This document shows positions 8,372 through 18,973 of a DNA stretch of 64,000 nucleotides, piece by piece. Position 1 is the first letter of the stretch, and every line of letters begins with the position of its first letter. The notes under the pieces are model-generated. The model was given only the letters and a program-made list of their open reading frames with translations. It did not search any database and was not told the origin of the DNA. Both the position numbers and the translations under genes were made by a program. The stretch is taken from the NCBI GenBank assembly GCA_029265615.1, contig JAJUIB010000004.1, positions 62,001-126,000 on the forward strand, in the 5' to 3' direction. This DNA comes from Spirochaetota bacterium (lineage in GTDB: Bacteria > Spirochaetota > Spirochaetia > Treponematales > Rectinemataceae).

Positions 8372-9407
8372 TTTGAAGCAATTCATCACCGATTTCGGGT
8401 GGCCGCGGATCATCATTTTCATTTTCCTTGTGGCGCTTTTTCTGGCGGCACCGCTTGTCAACGTGCGCCTTGATTCCTCGCTGTCGGACGTGATCAACCG
8501 CTTCGGTCAGAATGCGGTGTTCGTCCTCGCAATGGTGCCCATGATCCAGTCAGGCTGCGGCCTTAATTTTGGCCTCTCGATCGGCATAATCGCCGGACTT
8601 CTTGGCGCAACGATCTCCGTGCAGCTCGGGCTTACGGGTTTTTTGGGTTTTTTCGGTGCACTTGTCATCGCGACCCCCTTCGCGGTGCTCTTCGGCTGGC
8701 TCTACGGCAAGCTTCTCAACAAGGTGAAGGGCGAGGAGATGACGATCGCCATGTACGTCGGCTTTGCCGGCGTCATGTTCATGTGCATCATGTGGCTCGT
8801 TCTGCCGTACACCGCGCCGACCATGATTTGGGGCTATGCGGGCAAGGGGCTTCGTACGACGATCACGGTCGAGGGCTTCTACCGCCGCGTGCTCAATGAC
8901 TTCCTCGCTGTGCGGATCGGTGAGAACTTTGTTTTCCCAACGGGCGAGATACTGTTCGTTGCGGCTGCAGCCTTCTTGCTCTGGGTGTTCATGCGGACGA
9001 AAACAGGCACCGCGATCACCGCCGTCGGTTCAAACCCCGATTACGCGCGGGCTTCCGGCATCAGCGTCGACCGGATGCGAACCATCTCGGTCATCATCTC
9101 GACGATACTCGGTGCCGCGGGTATCCTCGTCTACCAGCAGAGTTTTGGCTTTATCCAGCTCTACACGGCGCCGCTTTCCATGCCCTTTGCAGCGGTGGCT
9201 GCTATCCTCATTGGCGGCGCCTCGGTCAACAAGGCTTCCATGGTGAACGTGATCGTGGGAGCCTTCCTTTTTCAGGGCCTCCTTACGATGACGCCCTCCG
9301 TCATCAACTCGGCTCTGCAGACGGACATGTCCGAGGTGGTGCGCATCATCGTCTCGAACGGCATCATTATCTACGCGCTTACGCGGAAAACGAAGGTGGC
9401 AAAATGA
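8364..9407 (+). CDS. ABC transporter permease 1 (BPD_transp_2 family)
   Basis: 347 residues. The GTG start at 8364 is preceded by AAGGAGG with a 6-base gap and overlaps the ATPase stop; the frame is open far upstream but only inside the ATPase gene. There are about eight to ten hydrophobic spans. The cytoplasmic motif AVGSNPDYARASGISVDRMR is the RbsC-like coupling (EAA-type) region, and AAVAAILIGGASVNKASM is typical of the family. It forms the membrane channel with permease 2. The C-terminus overlaps the next ATG by 4 bp. Confidence 0.92.
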   Translation: MRNLKQFITDFGWPRIIIFIFLVALFLAAPLVNVRLDSSLSDVINRFGQNAVFVLAMVPMIQSGCGLNFGLSIGIIAGLLGATISVQLGLTGFLGFFGALVIATPFAVLFGWLYGKLLNKVKGEEMTIAMYVGFAGVMFMCIMWLVLPYTAPTMIWGYAGKGLRTTITVEGFYRRVLNDFLAVRIGENFVFPTGEILFVAAAAFLLWVFMRTKTGTAITAVGSNPDYARASGISVDRMRTISVIISTILGAAGILVYQQSFGFIQLYTAPLSMPFAAVAAILIGGASVNKASMVNVIVGAFLFQGLLTMTPSVINSALQTDMSEVVRIIVSNGIIIYALTRKTKVAK

Positions 9408-10498
9408 GCGGCAAGAAAAGCCTCGGCCGCTTCTTCACGGAGAATGCGGTTGTCATCATCTTTCTTCTCATCACCATAGCCGCCATCCCGCCCTCGGGCT
9501 TCTCCATTCAGTACATCGTGCAGGAGATGATTACGCGGCTCGGGCGCAACTCCTTCCTGGTGCTTGCGCTCCTTTTGCCGATCTACGCAGGCATGGGGCT
9601 CAATTTCGGCATGACGCTCGGGGCGATGTCCGGTCAGATTGGTCTCATCCTCGCGATCAACTTCAACGTGACTGGGGTTGAGGGGCTTGTCTTTGCGGCC
9701 CTCGTCGGCACGCCGATTTCGGTGCTCATGGGCTATGTCTGCGGCGCCGTGCTCAACAAGGCCAAGGGCCGCGAAATGGTGACGGGTTACATCCTTGCCT
9801 TCTTCATCAATGGTATCTACCAATTCCTCGTGCTCTACATGATGGGCTCGGTAATCCCCATTCGCTCGCCCGCCATCCTCCTGTCGCGCGGCTACGGCAT
9901 TCGCAATACGCTCAACCTCGAGGGCGTGAGGCAGTCGCTCGACAACGCGCTCCTCCTCAGGCTCGGGCCGTTCACGGTGCCGATAGCCACGGCGCTCGTC
10001 ATCGTGGCGCTCTGTGTTTTTGTCGTCTGGTTCAAGAAAACCAAGCTCGGCCAGGATATGCGGGCGGTCGGGCACGACATGGCGGTTGCCGAGGCCGCGG
10101 GCGTCCCCGTGGACCGCACCCGCATCATTGCGATCATCATTTCCACGGTGCTTGCCTGCTACGGCCAGATTATCTTTCTCCAGAACATGGGCAACATGGC
10201 GACGTATAACGCGCACGACCAGACGAGCTTTTTCGCGGTGGCGGCCATCCTTGTGGGCGGCGCCTCGGTCAAGAAGGCGACGATCCCCAACGTCTTTATC
10301 GGCGTCATCCTTCTTCACGTCCTCTTCGTCGTCACGCCCCGGGCCGGCCAGAACCTCTTCGGCTCGGCGATGATCGGCGAGTACTTCCGCCAGTTCATCG
10401 GCTACGGCGTCATCGCCCTCTCGCTCGTGCTCTACGCATGGCGCGCCCGTAAGGACGCCGCGAGAGCGCGCGAGGGACTTCGCGGCGCCGCCGCCTAA
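9404..10498 (+). CDS. ABC transporter permease 2 (BPD_transp_2 family)
   Basis: 364 residues, starting in a 4-bp ATGA overlap with permease 1. It is a related but distinct polytopic protein. AVGHDMAVAEAAGVPVDRTR is the coupling motif, and FAVAAILVGGASVKKATIPN matches the corresponding segment of permease 1, so the two are paralogues forming a heterodimer. It ends in a basic cytoplasmic tail (ARKDAARAREGLRG). It should act at the inner membrane with the preceding ATPase and the DUF3798 binding protein. Confidence 0.92.
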   Translation: MSGKKSLGRFFTENAVVIIFLLITIAAIPPSGFSIQYIVQEMITRLGRNSFLVLALLLPIYAGMGLNFGMTLGAMSGQIGLILAINFNVTGVEGLVFAALVGTPISVLMGYVCGAVLNKAKGREMVTGYILAFFINGIYQFLVLYMMGSVIPIRSPAILLSRGYGIRNTLNLEGVRQSLDNALLLRLGPFTVPIATALVIVALCVFVVWFKKTKLGQDMRAVGHDMAVAEAAGVPVDRTRIIAIIISTVLACYGQIIFLQNMGNMATYNAHDQTSFFAVAAILVGGASVKKATIPNVFIGVILLHVLFVVTPRAGQNLFGSAMIGEYFRQFIGYGVIALSLVLYAWRARKDAARAREGLRGAAA

Positions 10499-10510
10499 GG
10501 GAGCATCCAA

Positions 10511-11005
10511 GTGAACGGCACGAAAACGATCGATCCGAAGGTACGGGCGCGGCGTCTTGGCATCAGGCTTGCACTCCTTGTCGTATATGCGGTGGCCCTT
10601 GTCCTCTGCTTTTACGGCGGAAAGGGGCACGCGATTCTCGTCGACAACAAAGACGCGGAAGGCGCGCCCGCCCTTGAGGGTATCATGGTGTCTGTGGACG
10701 GGCGCGAGGCGCTCGAGCTGTATGCAGGCGACCGCGATCGCGTCAACGTGAAGTCGCAGCGGCACAAGGTGCGTGTCGAGGATTTTAACGGCACAATCCT
10801 CGCTGAGCGGAGCTTCACGGTGGATGTCGACCACGACATGGTATTGCTTTCCGTTCCGAAACTCGTTGCGGGCCTTGAGCCCTTTATCGAGAAGTTCAAG
10901 CCGCTCGACCAGGCTCTTCCCCCCGAAGAGCCCAGCACGGGCGAAGCCTTCACCTCGCCCGAGGCCGGAGCGGAGACGCCGTCTGCGCCGCCCGCGGCGC
11001 CGTAA
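10511..11005 (+). CDS. Small membrane-anchored protein of the transport operon (DUF6672-like)
   Basis: 164 residues from GTG 10511, with AGGGAG overlapping the stop of permease 2. One N-terminal membrane span (LALLVVYAVALVLCFYGG) is followed by an extracytoplasmic domain of about 100 residues rich in beta-type sequence (GIMVSVDGREALELYAGDRD). A Pro/Glu/Ala-rich tail ends the protein. It resembles the family I know as DUF6672, found beside this kind of transporter in spirochaetes. The name is from memory and the function is unknown. Its position as last gene before the terminator suggests an accessory component facing the binding protein. Confidence 0.75.
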   Translation: MNGTKTIDPKVRARRLGIRLALLVVYAVALVLCFYGGKGHAILVDNKDAEGAPALEGIMVSVDGREALELYAGDRDRVNVKSQRHKVRVEDFNGTILAERSFTVDVDHDMVLLSVPKLVAGLEPFIEKFKPLDQALPPEEPSTGEAFTSPEAGAETPSAPPAAP

Positions 11006-11057
11006 GCCCGCGGTGCCGTAAGCGGCACCGCTTTGCAAAACGCTCTGCGCCTTGTCT

Positions 11058-11088
11058 GCCGCCCGGACTTCCCGGGCGGCTTTTTTTT
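11058..11088 (+). terminator. Rho-independent terminator of the transport operon
   Basis: The stem GCCGCCCGG (11058-11066) pairs perfectly with 11072-11080 across a 5-base loop and is followed by eight T (11081-11088). It lies 52 bases after the last operon gene and before the separate lipoprotein gene. Confidence 0.9.
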
Positions 11089-11145
11089 CGCTATCGTGCC
11101 CGAGCGGCCCGTCCGGGAAAGGCGGCCGCCTTGCGGAGGTGAGGT

Positions 11146-12375
11146 ATGGAACGCTGGCGCAAAGCGGCGATATGCGGTATGGCGGCGGCTCTTGTGCTCG
11201 GAGCCTGTTCCGGCCGCGGACACGACACGGCTAGCGAAAGTTCGCAGGACGTCGCTACGGCAGAATCTCGCCGTTCCGATCCGCCTTTCCATGTCCTCAT
11301 TCTCGACCCGCGTGTTCCGGATGCCGCTTTAGCCCTCCCCCGCTCCGGGCCGCTCACCGATCCGGTCTTCCTCTGGCGCGGCCTTTCGGAGGGCAAGGCG
11401 CCGCGCGGAGAGCGGCTTGCCGCGCTGCTTGCCGAAGCGGCCGCTGATCCGCGCATCAGGGCGGTCGTTGTATGCCCCGCCGTATCCGGGACGGCGGAGG
11501 CATTTCGGAAAGCTAAGGCGGCCCGGCCCGACCTCGTGCTCCTTGCGGGCGAGCCTGAGGAGGAAGCGCTTTCGATCCAGGCCTCATCCGACCTCGTCCT
11601 TGGGACGGGCGGACGTCTCGAGGCTTGGCTCGGCGCGATGACTGCTAACCGGCTTGGAGCCACGGCCCTGGTGCGGATCGGCGAGGCGGTGACTCCGGAC
11701 TCCCGTGCGGGACGGCGACATGCGGCCGAAAAGGACTTCGCCCTGGAACTTGGCCTCGACTATGAACTCATTGTTATTCCGGCCGACGCACTCTCGCGCG
11801 GCGCCGGGGCGCCAAGCCGACCTGATCGGGCCCGCACCTTTGTGGAGACGGCGGTCGCCACGGCGCTCGCCGTGCGGGGGCAGCGGGTCGCGTTTGTCCT
11901 CGACGACGAAAGTCTTGCCGCGTCCCTTGTTACGTTGCTCTCAGGGCGGGGCGGGTTATATGTAGGCGGTCCGGCTTCGGCGCCGGGGCGCGCCTTCCCC
12001 GAGGTCTTCGGGCTTGCTGCATCTCCCGCCCCCTCGCTTGGCGCCATTGAAGGCGCGATCGCGAAAGCGGGCTGCGCCGGCCGTTTCGCCGCATGGTTTC
12101 AGCCCGCCCACGAGTCGTTTCAGGCGGGGCTCGCCCTGCTTGCGCGGCGCACGCTCGAAGAAAGCGCAAAACTCGAGCGGCTTGCGGACCTTAAGGCTGC
12201 GCTCGGGGCTGTGGCGCCGGGCGCCTATTGGCGGGTCGAGTACCTGGTCGATGCGGCAAGCGGCGTGCGTGCGGGAAACTATATCCTCGCCTACCCCGAC
12301 GCCTATGTCTTCGGTCGCGGCTATTTGTCGCTCAATAAACTCGAGCCGCCTGCGCGCGCTCTTTCAGGCGAATAG
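11146..12375 (+). CDS. Lipoprotein paralogue of the DUF3798 binding protein
   Basis: 409 residues; GGAGG lies just upstream of ATG 11146. The signal ALVLGAC is a lipobox, so the mature protein is lipid-anchored, unlike the soluble paralogue at 5424. Homology is clear by eye. LLAGEPEEEALSIQASSDL here matches LLAGEPHEDPLVIQSAADL there, and SGTAEAFRKAKAARPD matches PGTTEAFKRVKAKRPD. The segment APGAYWRVEYLVDAASGVR also has its counterpart. The fold should be a type I periplasmic binding protein. It lies after the transporter terminator, so it is expressed separately. It may offer an alternative ligand range to the same permeases or act as a sensor; neither can be decided from sequence. Confidence 0.8.
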   Translation: MERWRKAAICGMAAALVLGACSGRGHDTASESSQDVATAESRRSDPPFHVLILDPRVPDAALALPRSGPLTDPVFLWRGLSEGKAPRGERLAALLAEAAADPRIRAVVVCPAVSGTAEAFRKAKAARPDLVLLAGEPEEEALSIQASSDLVLGTGGRLEAWLGAMTANRLGATALVRIGEAVTPDSRAGRRHAAEKDFALELGLDYELIVIPADALSRGAGAPSRPDRARTFVETAVATALAVRGQRVAFVLDDESLAASLVTLLSGRGGLYVGGPASAPGRAFPEVFGLAASPAPSLGAIEGAIAKAGCAGRFAAWFQPAHESFQAGLALLARRTLEESAKLERLADLKAALGAVAPGAYWRVEYLVDAASGVRAGNYILAYPDAYVFGRGYLSLNKLEPPARALSGE

Positions 12376-12550
12376 TCGCGGGGCATCCCGCAGCTCCAGA
12401 GGGGATATTTCTCTTTTGCATTGACACACCCCTGCGGCAAGCTTGCATTCGCGCGCGCTCGCGGTATATCATTCCGCGAAACCGTGGCCAAAAGTTCCGG
12501 CTGCGGAGCGTCGCGCGGGACTCGTCGCCCGCGCCCCGAGGGAGCAGCAT

Positions 12551-14980
12551 ATGGCGAAGTATCCGTTCACCGAAATCGAGAAAAAGTGGCAGGCCCGCTG
12601 GGAAGAGCGGAAGACCTTCCGCGTTGTCGAGGATCCAAACGTCCCCAAGGAGAAGCGCCGCTACGTCCTCGATATGTTCCCCTATCCCTCTGGCGCAGGC
12701 CTGCACGTCGGTCATCCCGAGGGCTACACCGCGACGGACATCTATTGCCGCTATCTTAGGATGAATGGCTACAACGTCCTTCACCCCATGGGCTTCGATG
12801 CCTTTGGCCTTCCTGCGGAGAATTATGCCATCCAGACGGGCACCCATCCCGCCGTGACGACGAAGAAGAACATCGACCGCTTTCGCGAGCAGATCAAGGC
12901 CCTCGGCTTTTCCTACGACTGGGACCGCGAAGTTTCGACCTGCGATCCAGACTACTTCAAGTGGACGCAGTGGATATTCCTCCAGCTCTACAAGCGCGGA
13001 CTGGCCTACGAGGCGGAGATGCCGATCAACTGGTGCCCCTCCTGTCAGACTGGCCTTGCGAACGAGGAAGTCAAGGACGGCGAATGCGACCGCTGTCATA
13101 CGAAGGTCGTTCGCAAACGCATCCGCCAATGGGTGCTTAAGATCACCGCCTACGCCGACCGCCTTCTTGAGGACCTCGAAGGCCTCGATTGGCCCGAGGC
13201 TGTTAAGCTCATGCAGCGGAACTGGATCGGACGCTCCGAGGGCGCCTCCGTGCTCTTCGAGATCGAGGGGCTTGGCGAAAAGCTCGAGGTGTTCACGACC
13301 CGGCCCGACACGCTCTTTGGCGCAACCTACATGGTCATCGCGCCCGAGCACCCCTTTGTGGGGCGAATAACGACGGCCGCGCAGAAGGCCGCCGTCGACG
13401 CCTACGTCGATGCAGCCGCGCGGAAAAGCGATCTTGAGCGCACCGATCTTGCCAAAGACAAAACGGGCGTCTTCACGGGCGCCTACGCGATCAACCCTGT
13501 GAATGGGCGACGCATCCCCATCTGGATATCTGACTATGTGCTCGCATCCTACGGTACGGGCGCTATCATGGCGGTTCCCGCGCATGATTCCCGCGACTGG
13601 GCCTTTGCCAAAAAATTCGGCCTTCCTATCGTCCAGGTCGTCGCCGCCCCGGGCGCGGCGGCTACTGCGGAGGAGCCTGCGGAATACTTTGAGTCGGAGG
13701 GTGTCGCGGTTAATTCGGGCCCCTGGAACGGCATGACGACTGCTGAATGCAAGAAGGCTATCACTGCCTGGCTTGCGGAGCGGGGGCTCGGCAGGCTCGC
13801 GGTCAACTACAAACTCCGTGATTGGCTTTTCAGCCGCCAGCGTTATTGGGGCGAACCCATGCCCCTCGTCCACTGCGCAAAATGCGGCGTCGTCCCCCTG
13901 CCCGAAAGCGAGCTCCCCCTGCGGCTCCCCGAGGTCAAGAGTTATGCGCCATCGGGAAGCGGCGAATCGCCGCTTGCGAACATCCCTGAATGGGTAAACA
14001 CGCGCTGCCCCTCCTGCGGAGGACCCGCACGGCGCGAGACAAACACCATGCCGCAGTGGGCGGGATCCTGCTGGTACTACCTGCGTTACCTCGATCCGAA
14101 AAACGCCACCGCGCTCGCCGCGCGGGACAAGATCGAATACTGGATGCCTGTTGACCTCTATGTGGGCGGCGCCGAGCATGCCGTGCTCCATCTCCTGTAC
14201 GCGCGGTTCTGGCACAAGGTGCTTTACGACCTTGGCGTCGTGAACACCAAGGAGCCCTTCCTCAGGCTTGTGAACCAGGGCATGATCCTCGGCGAGGACA
14301 ACCAGAAGATGTCGAAGAGCCGCGGCAATGTCGTCAATCCCGACGATATCATTCGCGACTACGGCGCGGACGCTATGCGCGTCTACGAAATGTTCATGGG
14401 GCCGCTCGAAGTTTCCAAGCCCTGGGCGACCGCAGGCCTTGTCGGCGTCTCGCGTTTTCTGGAAAAGCTCTGGGCGCTCGGCGAGAAACCTCTTATCGAG
14501 GCGGAGCCCGAGCGGGGCGAACTCAAGCTTCTTCATAAGACAATCAAGAAAGTCTCTATGGATACGGCATCGCTCAACTTCAACACGGCGATTTCGCAGA
14601 TGATGATCTACGCGAACGAGCTCGCTCACCTTGAGCGCCTGCCTCGGCGTCTTTTCGAGCCCCTCGTTCTCCTCTTTGCGCCGTATGCGCCCCACCTCGC
14701 CGAGGAGCTCTGGGAAAGGCTTGGCCATGTCGAGGAGCTCTCCCGTACAGCCTGGCCCGTCTGGGATGAGTCGCTTGCCGCCGACGAGGAGAAGGAGATC
14801 GTCGTCCAGGTGAACGGTAAGATCCGCGAGCGCTTTGCGACGGCCGCAGGCACCGCCGAGGCGGAACTCGAAATGCGCGCTCGCTTGCTCCCCAAGGTCC
14901 AGGAATGGATCGCGGGCAAGGAGCTTGCGAAGGTCATCGTGGTCAAGGACAAGCTCGTCAACTTCGTCGTGAAGGGCTAG
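12551..14980 (+). CDS. leuS: Leucyl-tRNA synthetase
   Basis: 809 residues from ATG 12551 (GGAG 8 bases upstream; an in-frame ATG at 12443 would add a basic, non-conserved extension). The class I motif HVGH follows PYPSGAGL near residue 50, and KMSKS is in [13 protein letters not shown]. The editing (CP1) domain lies between, with [18 protein letters not shown]. Two zinc-type Cys pairs are visible: [13 protein letters not shown] with CDRC, and CAKC with CPSC. Cytoplasmic enzyme charging tRNA-Leu; length is normal for the bacterial enzyme. A TTGACA at 12421 could be part of its promoter, but no convincing -10 is correctly spaced. Confidence 0.97.
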   Translation: MAKYPFTEIEKKWQARWEERKTFRVVEDPNVPKEKRRYVLDMFPYPSGAGLHVGHPEGYTATDIYCRYLRMNGYNVLHPMGFDAFGLPAENYAIQTGTHPAVTTKKNIDRFREQIKALGFSYDWDREVSTCDPDYFKWTQWIFLQLYKRGLAYEAEMPINWCPSCQTGLANEEVKDGECDRCHTKVVRKRIRQWVLKITAYADRLLEDLEGLDWPEAVKLMQRNWIGRSEGASVLFEIEGLGEKLEVFTTRPDTLFGATYMVIAPEHPFVGRITTAAQKAAVDAYVDAAARKSDLERTDLAKDKTGVFTGAYAINPVNGRRIPIWISDYVLASYGTGAIMAVPAHDSRDWAFAKKFGLPIVQVVAAPGAAATAEEPAEYFESEGVAVNSGPWNGMTTAECKKAITAWLAERGLGRLAVNYKLRDWLFSRQRYWGEPMPLVHCAKCGVVPLPESELPLRLPEVKSYAPSGSGESPLANIPEWVNTRCPSCGGPARRETNTMPQWAGSCWYYLRYLDPKNATALAARDKIEYWMPVDLYVGGAEHAVLHLLYARFWHKVLYDLGVVNTKEPFLRLVNQGMILGEDNQKMSKSRGNVVNPDDIIRDYGADAMRVYEMFMGPLEVSKPWATAGLVGVSRFLEKLWALGEKPLIEAEPERGELKLLHKTIKKVSMDTASLNFNTAISQMMIYANELAHLERLPRRLFEPLVLLFAPYAPHLAEELWERLGHVEELSRTAWPVWDESLAADEEKEIVVQVNGKIRERFATAAGTAEAELEMRARLLPKVQEWIAGKELAKVIVVKDKLVNFVVKG

Positions 14981-14984
14981 TGGC

Positions 14985-16804
14985 ATGACCGCGAAACGCC
15001 CCCCTGTGAAGCGGCGGCGCATGAGCATTCTCGGCCGATTCTTTCTCCTTGCCGCATGTTCATTCCTCGCATTTGGCGCCATGTACAGCGTGCTCTCCGG
15101 CTCGATTGCCTCGCTGTCGGCCGAGCTTTCGCGGGTTCAGAACATCTTCGGCGTACTTTCGCGCGCGAGCGCGACGCTCGCGCGCGACGCCTATGCGATC
15201 GAGCTTTCGCTTTTCCGCGGCGTGGGGCAGCTCGGTCTGGGGGAGACGCTGCGGTGGCGCGTGTAGCATTCAACGAGGCCGAGTCGCGCCTCGGCTCCAG
15301 CAAGGGCACCATCGGCGAGCTCCTGCTCATTGAAACCGGCGACAGGGCGACCGCCGACGCCGTTCTCGAGGTCTCCAAGGCCTTTGAGGACTATGCCGCC
15401 TCCGCCCGAAGGCTCGTCGAGGCTTCCGCGTCTTCCCGCGAGGTGCCGCCGATCCTTGCCGAAACGGAGACGGCTTTTGCCGCGCTTGTGTTCCGCCTCG
15501 CGGCGCTCGACCGGGTCGTTCTCGAGGCGGGGGACGCCGCCTACGAGCGTGCGACCGCGACGCGGGATGCGGCGCGGACTGCGGTGTCGGTCGTTGCGGC
15601 TGCTGCTGCGCTCGTTATCGGCGGTATGATCCTCCTCACCACCCGTGCGATCAGGCGGCCAATCCGAAGCCTTGCAGCGTTCATTGAAACGATGGGATCG
15701 GGCGATTTCTCTGGCCGTTACAATGAGGCGCTTGGCGCCGAGCTCGGGAGCATCGCTGCGAGCGTTATGCGCCTTACCGACGACCTCCGCTCTCTCGTTG
15801 GCACGGTGAAAGACCGCGTCGCTTCACTCGAACTTCGGGGCGAGGAGCTTGCGGCTAAGATGGCCGAAACAGAGGCGAACGCCGATCGGGTCGCCCGCGA
15901 TGTTGAGGCGGCGACGCGCGGTCTTCAAGATCAATCGGTGGCCGTTGGCGAGGCCTCCGCGACGATCAGGAGCCACGCGCGCGGCGTCGAGGAGCTTTCT
16001 CGTCTCATCGGCGGTCATGGAGAGGTGCTTGCCGAATCGGCCGCCGCCGTCGAGGAGATGATTGCCCAGGTCGACGCTGTCGCCTCAGGCGCCGCCGAGG
16101 CGGCCAAGGCGAGCTCCCGTCTCAAGGCCGAGGGACTTGCCGGCAAGGAGCGCGTCGACGAAACACGAGAGGCGGTCGCCTCGATCGTCCGCTCGCAGGA
16201 GAACCTTGCGGAGGCGATTGGCCTCATCGAGGAGATCGCCGATCGGACTAACCTTCTTGCGATGAACGCCGCCATCGAGGCGGCGCACGCGGGTGAAGCC
16301 GGCAAGGGCTTCGCTGTTGTTGCGGACGAGATACGCAAGCTCGCCGAGCAGTCCACCCAGCGCGCGCGGGATATCGGTGTCGACCTCGGACGCGTCGCCG
16401 AGGCGATCGGCGCGGTGCGACGTTCCTCCGAGGCAGTTGTCGCTGCGTTCGGTGTCATCGTCGAGCGAGCGGGCGCCGTTGATGAGGAGGTGGGGCGCAT
16501 TTCGCTCGCGATGGAGGAGCAGCGCAAGGGCGGCAAAGATGTGCTCGAGGGCCTCGACCGGCTCAAGGGAATCGCTATGGAGATTGCGAAGGGCTCGGCG
16601 GAACTCGATTCGGGGAACCGCGCCGTGCTCGACGAAGTCGAGCGGCTTAAGGCGGCGAACCGCAGCGTCGTCCGGAGCAACGAGGACATCGCACGTGGGG
16701 CCGCCGAGATACGCGCCGCCGTCGTCGCCGCGGCGGATCTGTCGACGCGGAACGCCGCGCTTATCGCTGAAGTCGGCGAGGCCATTGACCGCTTCAAGCT
16801 ATAG
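14985..16804 (+). pseudogene. Methyl-accepting chemotaxis protein broken by a single-base frameshift
   Basis: The coding information is split. Frame one runs from ATG 14985 (4 bases after leuS) to a stop at 15264-15266. It holds TM1 ([19 protein letters not shown]) and the first part of the periplasmic domain. The rest is in the frame shifted by one base: [16 protein letters not shown] onward, TM2 ([16 protein letters not shown]), HAMP, and the MCP signalling hairpin with [18 protein letters not shown]. Adding one G to the five-G run at 15239-15243 joins both parts into an intact protein of about 606 residues. This is either a real inactivating or slippery mutation, or a sequencing error. If intact, it would be a transmembrane chemoreceptor for the CheA system at 49712. 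Confidence 0.82.
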
Positions 16805-16848
16805 CGCCGCCGCCTAAATGGGGGCGCCTAAACAGCGGCGCCGGCGCA

Positions 16849-18969
16849 TCAGTCGGTTTTGAACGCCGCCATGTCCATCGCGAGGGCGCGGACGCTCTCC
16901 GCGGCATGGCTTGAAAGTTCGTTGGTCTGTGCCGCCGCCGTTCTGATTTGTTCGGCGCCTGAAGCCATCTCGTTCATGCCCGCATCGAGTTCCGAGGTGA
17001 TGCGGAGGAGCTCCTTGGTTTCCGTGAGTATGGCGGCGCTTCCCTCTTTCATCGCCTCGGCCTCGGCGCGCACGTCGCGGGTGATGCCGTTCATCTCCGA
17101 GAGTGCTTCGAGTATCTGCGCGGAGCCCGCGCTCTGCTCCTGCATCGCGAACTTCACCTCCTCCTCGAGGTGTGAGAGATTCTCGATCTGTTCGTAGATT
17201 TCACCGAAGCCCCGCTCCGCCTCGACCGACGAACCCACGACGTCGCTGATGCCGCGCCGGATGTCTGCAAGGTCGCGCGCGACCTTTTTCGATTGCGCGG
17301 CGGCGTTTTCCGCGAGCTTGCGTATCTCATCGGCGACGACGGCGAACCCGCGCCCCGCCTCGCCCGCGTGCGCCGCCTCGATGGCGGCGTTCATCGCAAG
17401 CAGGTTGGTCTGCGCGGCGATGCCCGCGATGAGCGCATTCGCCTCCTGGAGGGACTCGGAGCGGCTGTCGATGTCCTTGGCTCGCGCTGCGACCTTGGCG
17501 ATCGAGTCGCGGCCAGTGCCGCTCTTCGCGAGGAGTCGCGTGTAGTACTCGCCCATCCGCTCGATATTGGCGGTGACGGATTGCACATTGGCGACCATCT
17601 CCTCGATGGACGAACTTGAGACGGCAAGGCCCTCGGCCTGGCGCTCGATTGCGCGGAACAACGTGTCGACGCGGCCCGCCATCTCCTCGACGGTCGAGGA
17701 GGTTTCGGTCACGCCTGCGCTCTGGGTGAGGGCGCGTTGCCTGATCGAGTCGATGGTCGCGGCGATCTCCACGACGGCGCTCGCCGTCTGGCTCATGTTC
17801 GCGGCGAGGCTTTCAAGATCGCCACGGAGCGAGGCCGCCTGAGCCTTCGCGCGCGCGACGGTGCCGCAAAGTGATGCGGCAAAGGCGTTGTAGTCCCGCG
17901 CGAGGGCGCCGAGCTCATCCGCATCGCCCTCATTGACCTGGCGCGTGAGGTCGCCCTCGCCGCGTGCGATGAGGGCGAACGCGGCGCCGAGCGCGGTAAG
18001 CCGACGGTTGAAGCGCCTGAGCACGACGACGGCGACGCCGAGAACGATCAGGATGACGGCGAGTGAGCCGATTCCCGTTACGAGTATGCCGCGGAAGGCC
18101 GCGGCGCGTTCGGCCGGAAGGGCCTCGCGTGCTCTTGTAAGCTCGCGCTCGATCGAGGACCTCAAGCCTCCCATCACCGCGCTTGCGTCGTCGAAGACAC
18201 GCTGCGGATCAAGGCCGTAGCCGCCGAAGCTCGCCATATCGACTATACGGAGTATCGAGGCGCCAAGGTCGGTGAATTCCTCGCTTGCGAGAATTTGGCC
18301 GAGTTCGGCCGCACTCGTTTCAGAGATGCGGAGCGCTTTCGAATCGAGCGCGGCCCTAAGTTCGCCGAGGCTCGACACGGTTTCAAGGAGCCGTTCCCTG
18401 CTTATCGGCATGTCAGAGGCCGCGGCGCCCGCGGTGAAGGCGCGGAGGCGGCCCGCTGCCTCGCCCGCTTCCTCGAGGCGCACAATGGCGCCAAGGCCAT
18501 CGGCGCTCACGCTGGATACCCGCCGCGCCGCACTGCTTTCGTAGATAAGTAGGGCGCTGATGGCGCGGCTATAGTCGACGAAAACCGGATCCGCGCCCGC
18601 CTCCTTGCCCGGCACAAGGCCGCGAGTCGAGGCTAGGGTGGCCATAGCTTCCTTTATTGCCGCTTCGCCCTCAAGCCGTGCCAGGGGCGCGGTCTTGGCC
18701 CATTCTGTGAAGGCTTGCGTTGTCTCCGCGCCAAGGCGGCCAAAGTCATCGGGCGCCGTGCCGCCTGAGAGGATGACGTAGGCGGCGCCCCGCTCGCGCT
18801 GCACGGCGGCGATGAGGCGGCTCGATGCTTCGATCGCATCGAGGACCGCCGCGCTTCGGTCGAGCGCGGTCAGGCGCTGCGAGAGGCTTAAAAGAAAGAG
18901 GAGGTTGAAGACATTCGCGAAGACAAGGGGTATCGCGACGAGGAGCGTTATTTTTGTCCGCAGTTTCAT
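16849..18969 (-). CDS. Methyl-accepting chemotaxis protein with NIT-type sensor domain
   Basis: 706 residues. TM1 lies near residues 8-30. The periplasmic region opens with [20 protein letters not shown], which matches the NIT (nitrate/nitrite-sensing) domain signature. TM2 is near 300-325, followed by HAMP and a cytoplasmic signalling domain with [20 protein letters not shown]. Known role: a ligand signal is passed to CheA/CheW. The NIT domain suggests nitrate, nitrite or related small-molecule sensing, but no binding residue can be confirmed by eye. The gene converges on the broken receptor at 14985-16804. The 44 bases between contain GC-rich inverted repeats that could terminate both, without a T-run. 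Confidence 0.93.
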   Translation of the reverse strand: MKLRTKITLLVAIPLVFANVFNLLFLLSLSQRLTALDRSAAVLDAIEASSRLIAAVQRERGAAYVILSGGTAPDDFGRLGAETTQAFTEWAKTAPLARLEGEAAIKEAMATLASTRGLVPGKEAGADPVFVDYSRAISALLIYESSAARRVSSVSADGLGAIVRLEEAGEAAGRLRAFTAGAAASDMPISRERLLETVSSLGELRAALDSKALRISETSAAELGQILASEEFTDLGASILRIVDMASFGGYGLDPQRVFDDASAVMGGLRSSIERELTRAREALPAERAAAFRGILVTGIGSLAVILIVLGVAVVVLRRFNRRLTALGAAFALIARGEGDLTRQVNEGDADELGALARDYNAFAASLCGTVARAKAQAASLRGDLESLAANMSQTASAVVEIAATIDSIRQRALTQSAGVTETSSTVEEMAGRVDTLFRAIERQAEGLAVSSSSIEEMVANVQSVTANIERMGEYYTRLLAKSGTGRDSIAKVAARAKDIDSRSESLQEANALIAGIAAQTNLLAMNAAIEAAHAGEAGRGFAVVADEIRKLAENAAAQSKKVARDLADIRRGISDVVGSSVEAERGFGEIYEQIENLSHLEEEVKFAMQEQSAGSAQILEALSEMNGITRDVRAEAEAMKEGSAAILTETKELLRITSELDAGMNEMASGAEQIRTAAAQTNELSSHAAESVRALAMDMAAFKTD

Positions 18970-18973
18970 GGTC

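Noticed and set aside
9371-11038. A 555-codon minus-strand frame antisense to the second permease and the small protein gene
   Set aside because: It crosses a clear operon on the other strand, is rich in Arg/His/Glu as expected of antisense frames, and has no domain.
12421-12426. TTGACA before leuS as a strong promoter
   Set aside because: The -35 is perfect, but the bases 16-18 bp downstream do not make a credible -10. It is mentioned in the leuS entry only.
12332-15082. A 916-codon minus-strand frame antisense to leuS
   Set aside because: It is a GC-bias shadow. The plus strand encodes a full LeuRS with all motifs, and the antisense product has no recognisable domain or ribosome site.
16805-16848. 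GC-rich inverted repeats between the convergent chemoreceptor genes as a bidirectional terminator
   Set aside because: Several short GC stems are possible but none is followed by a T-run on either strand, so it is not listed as a feature.
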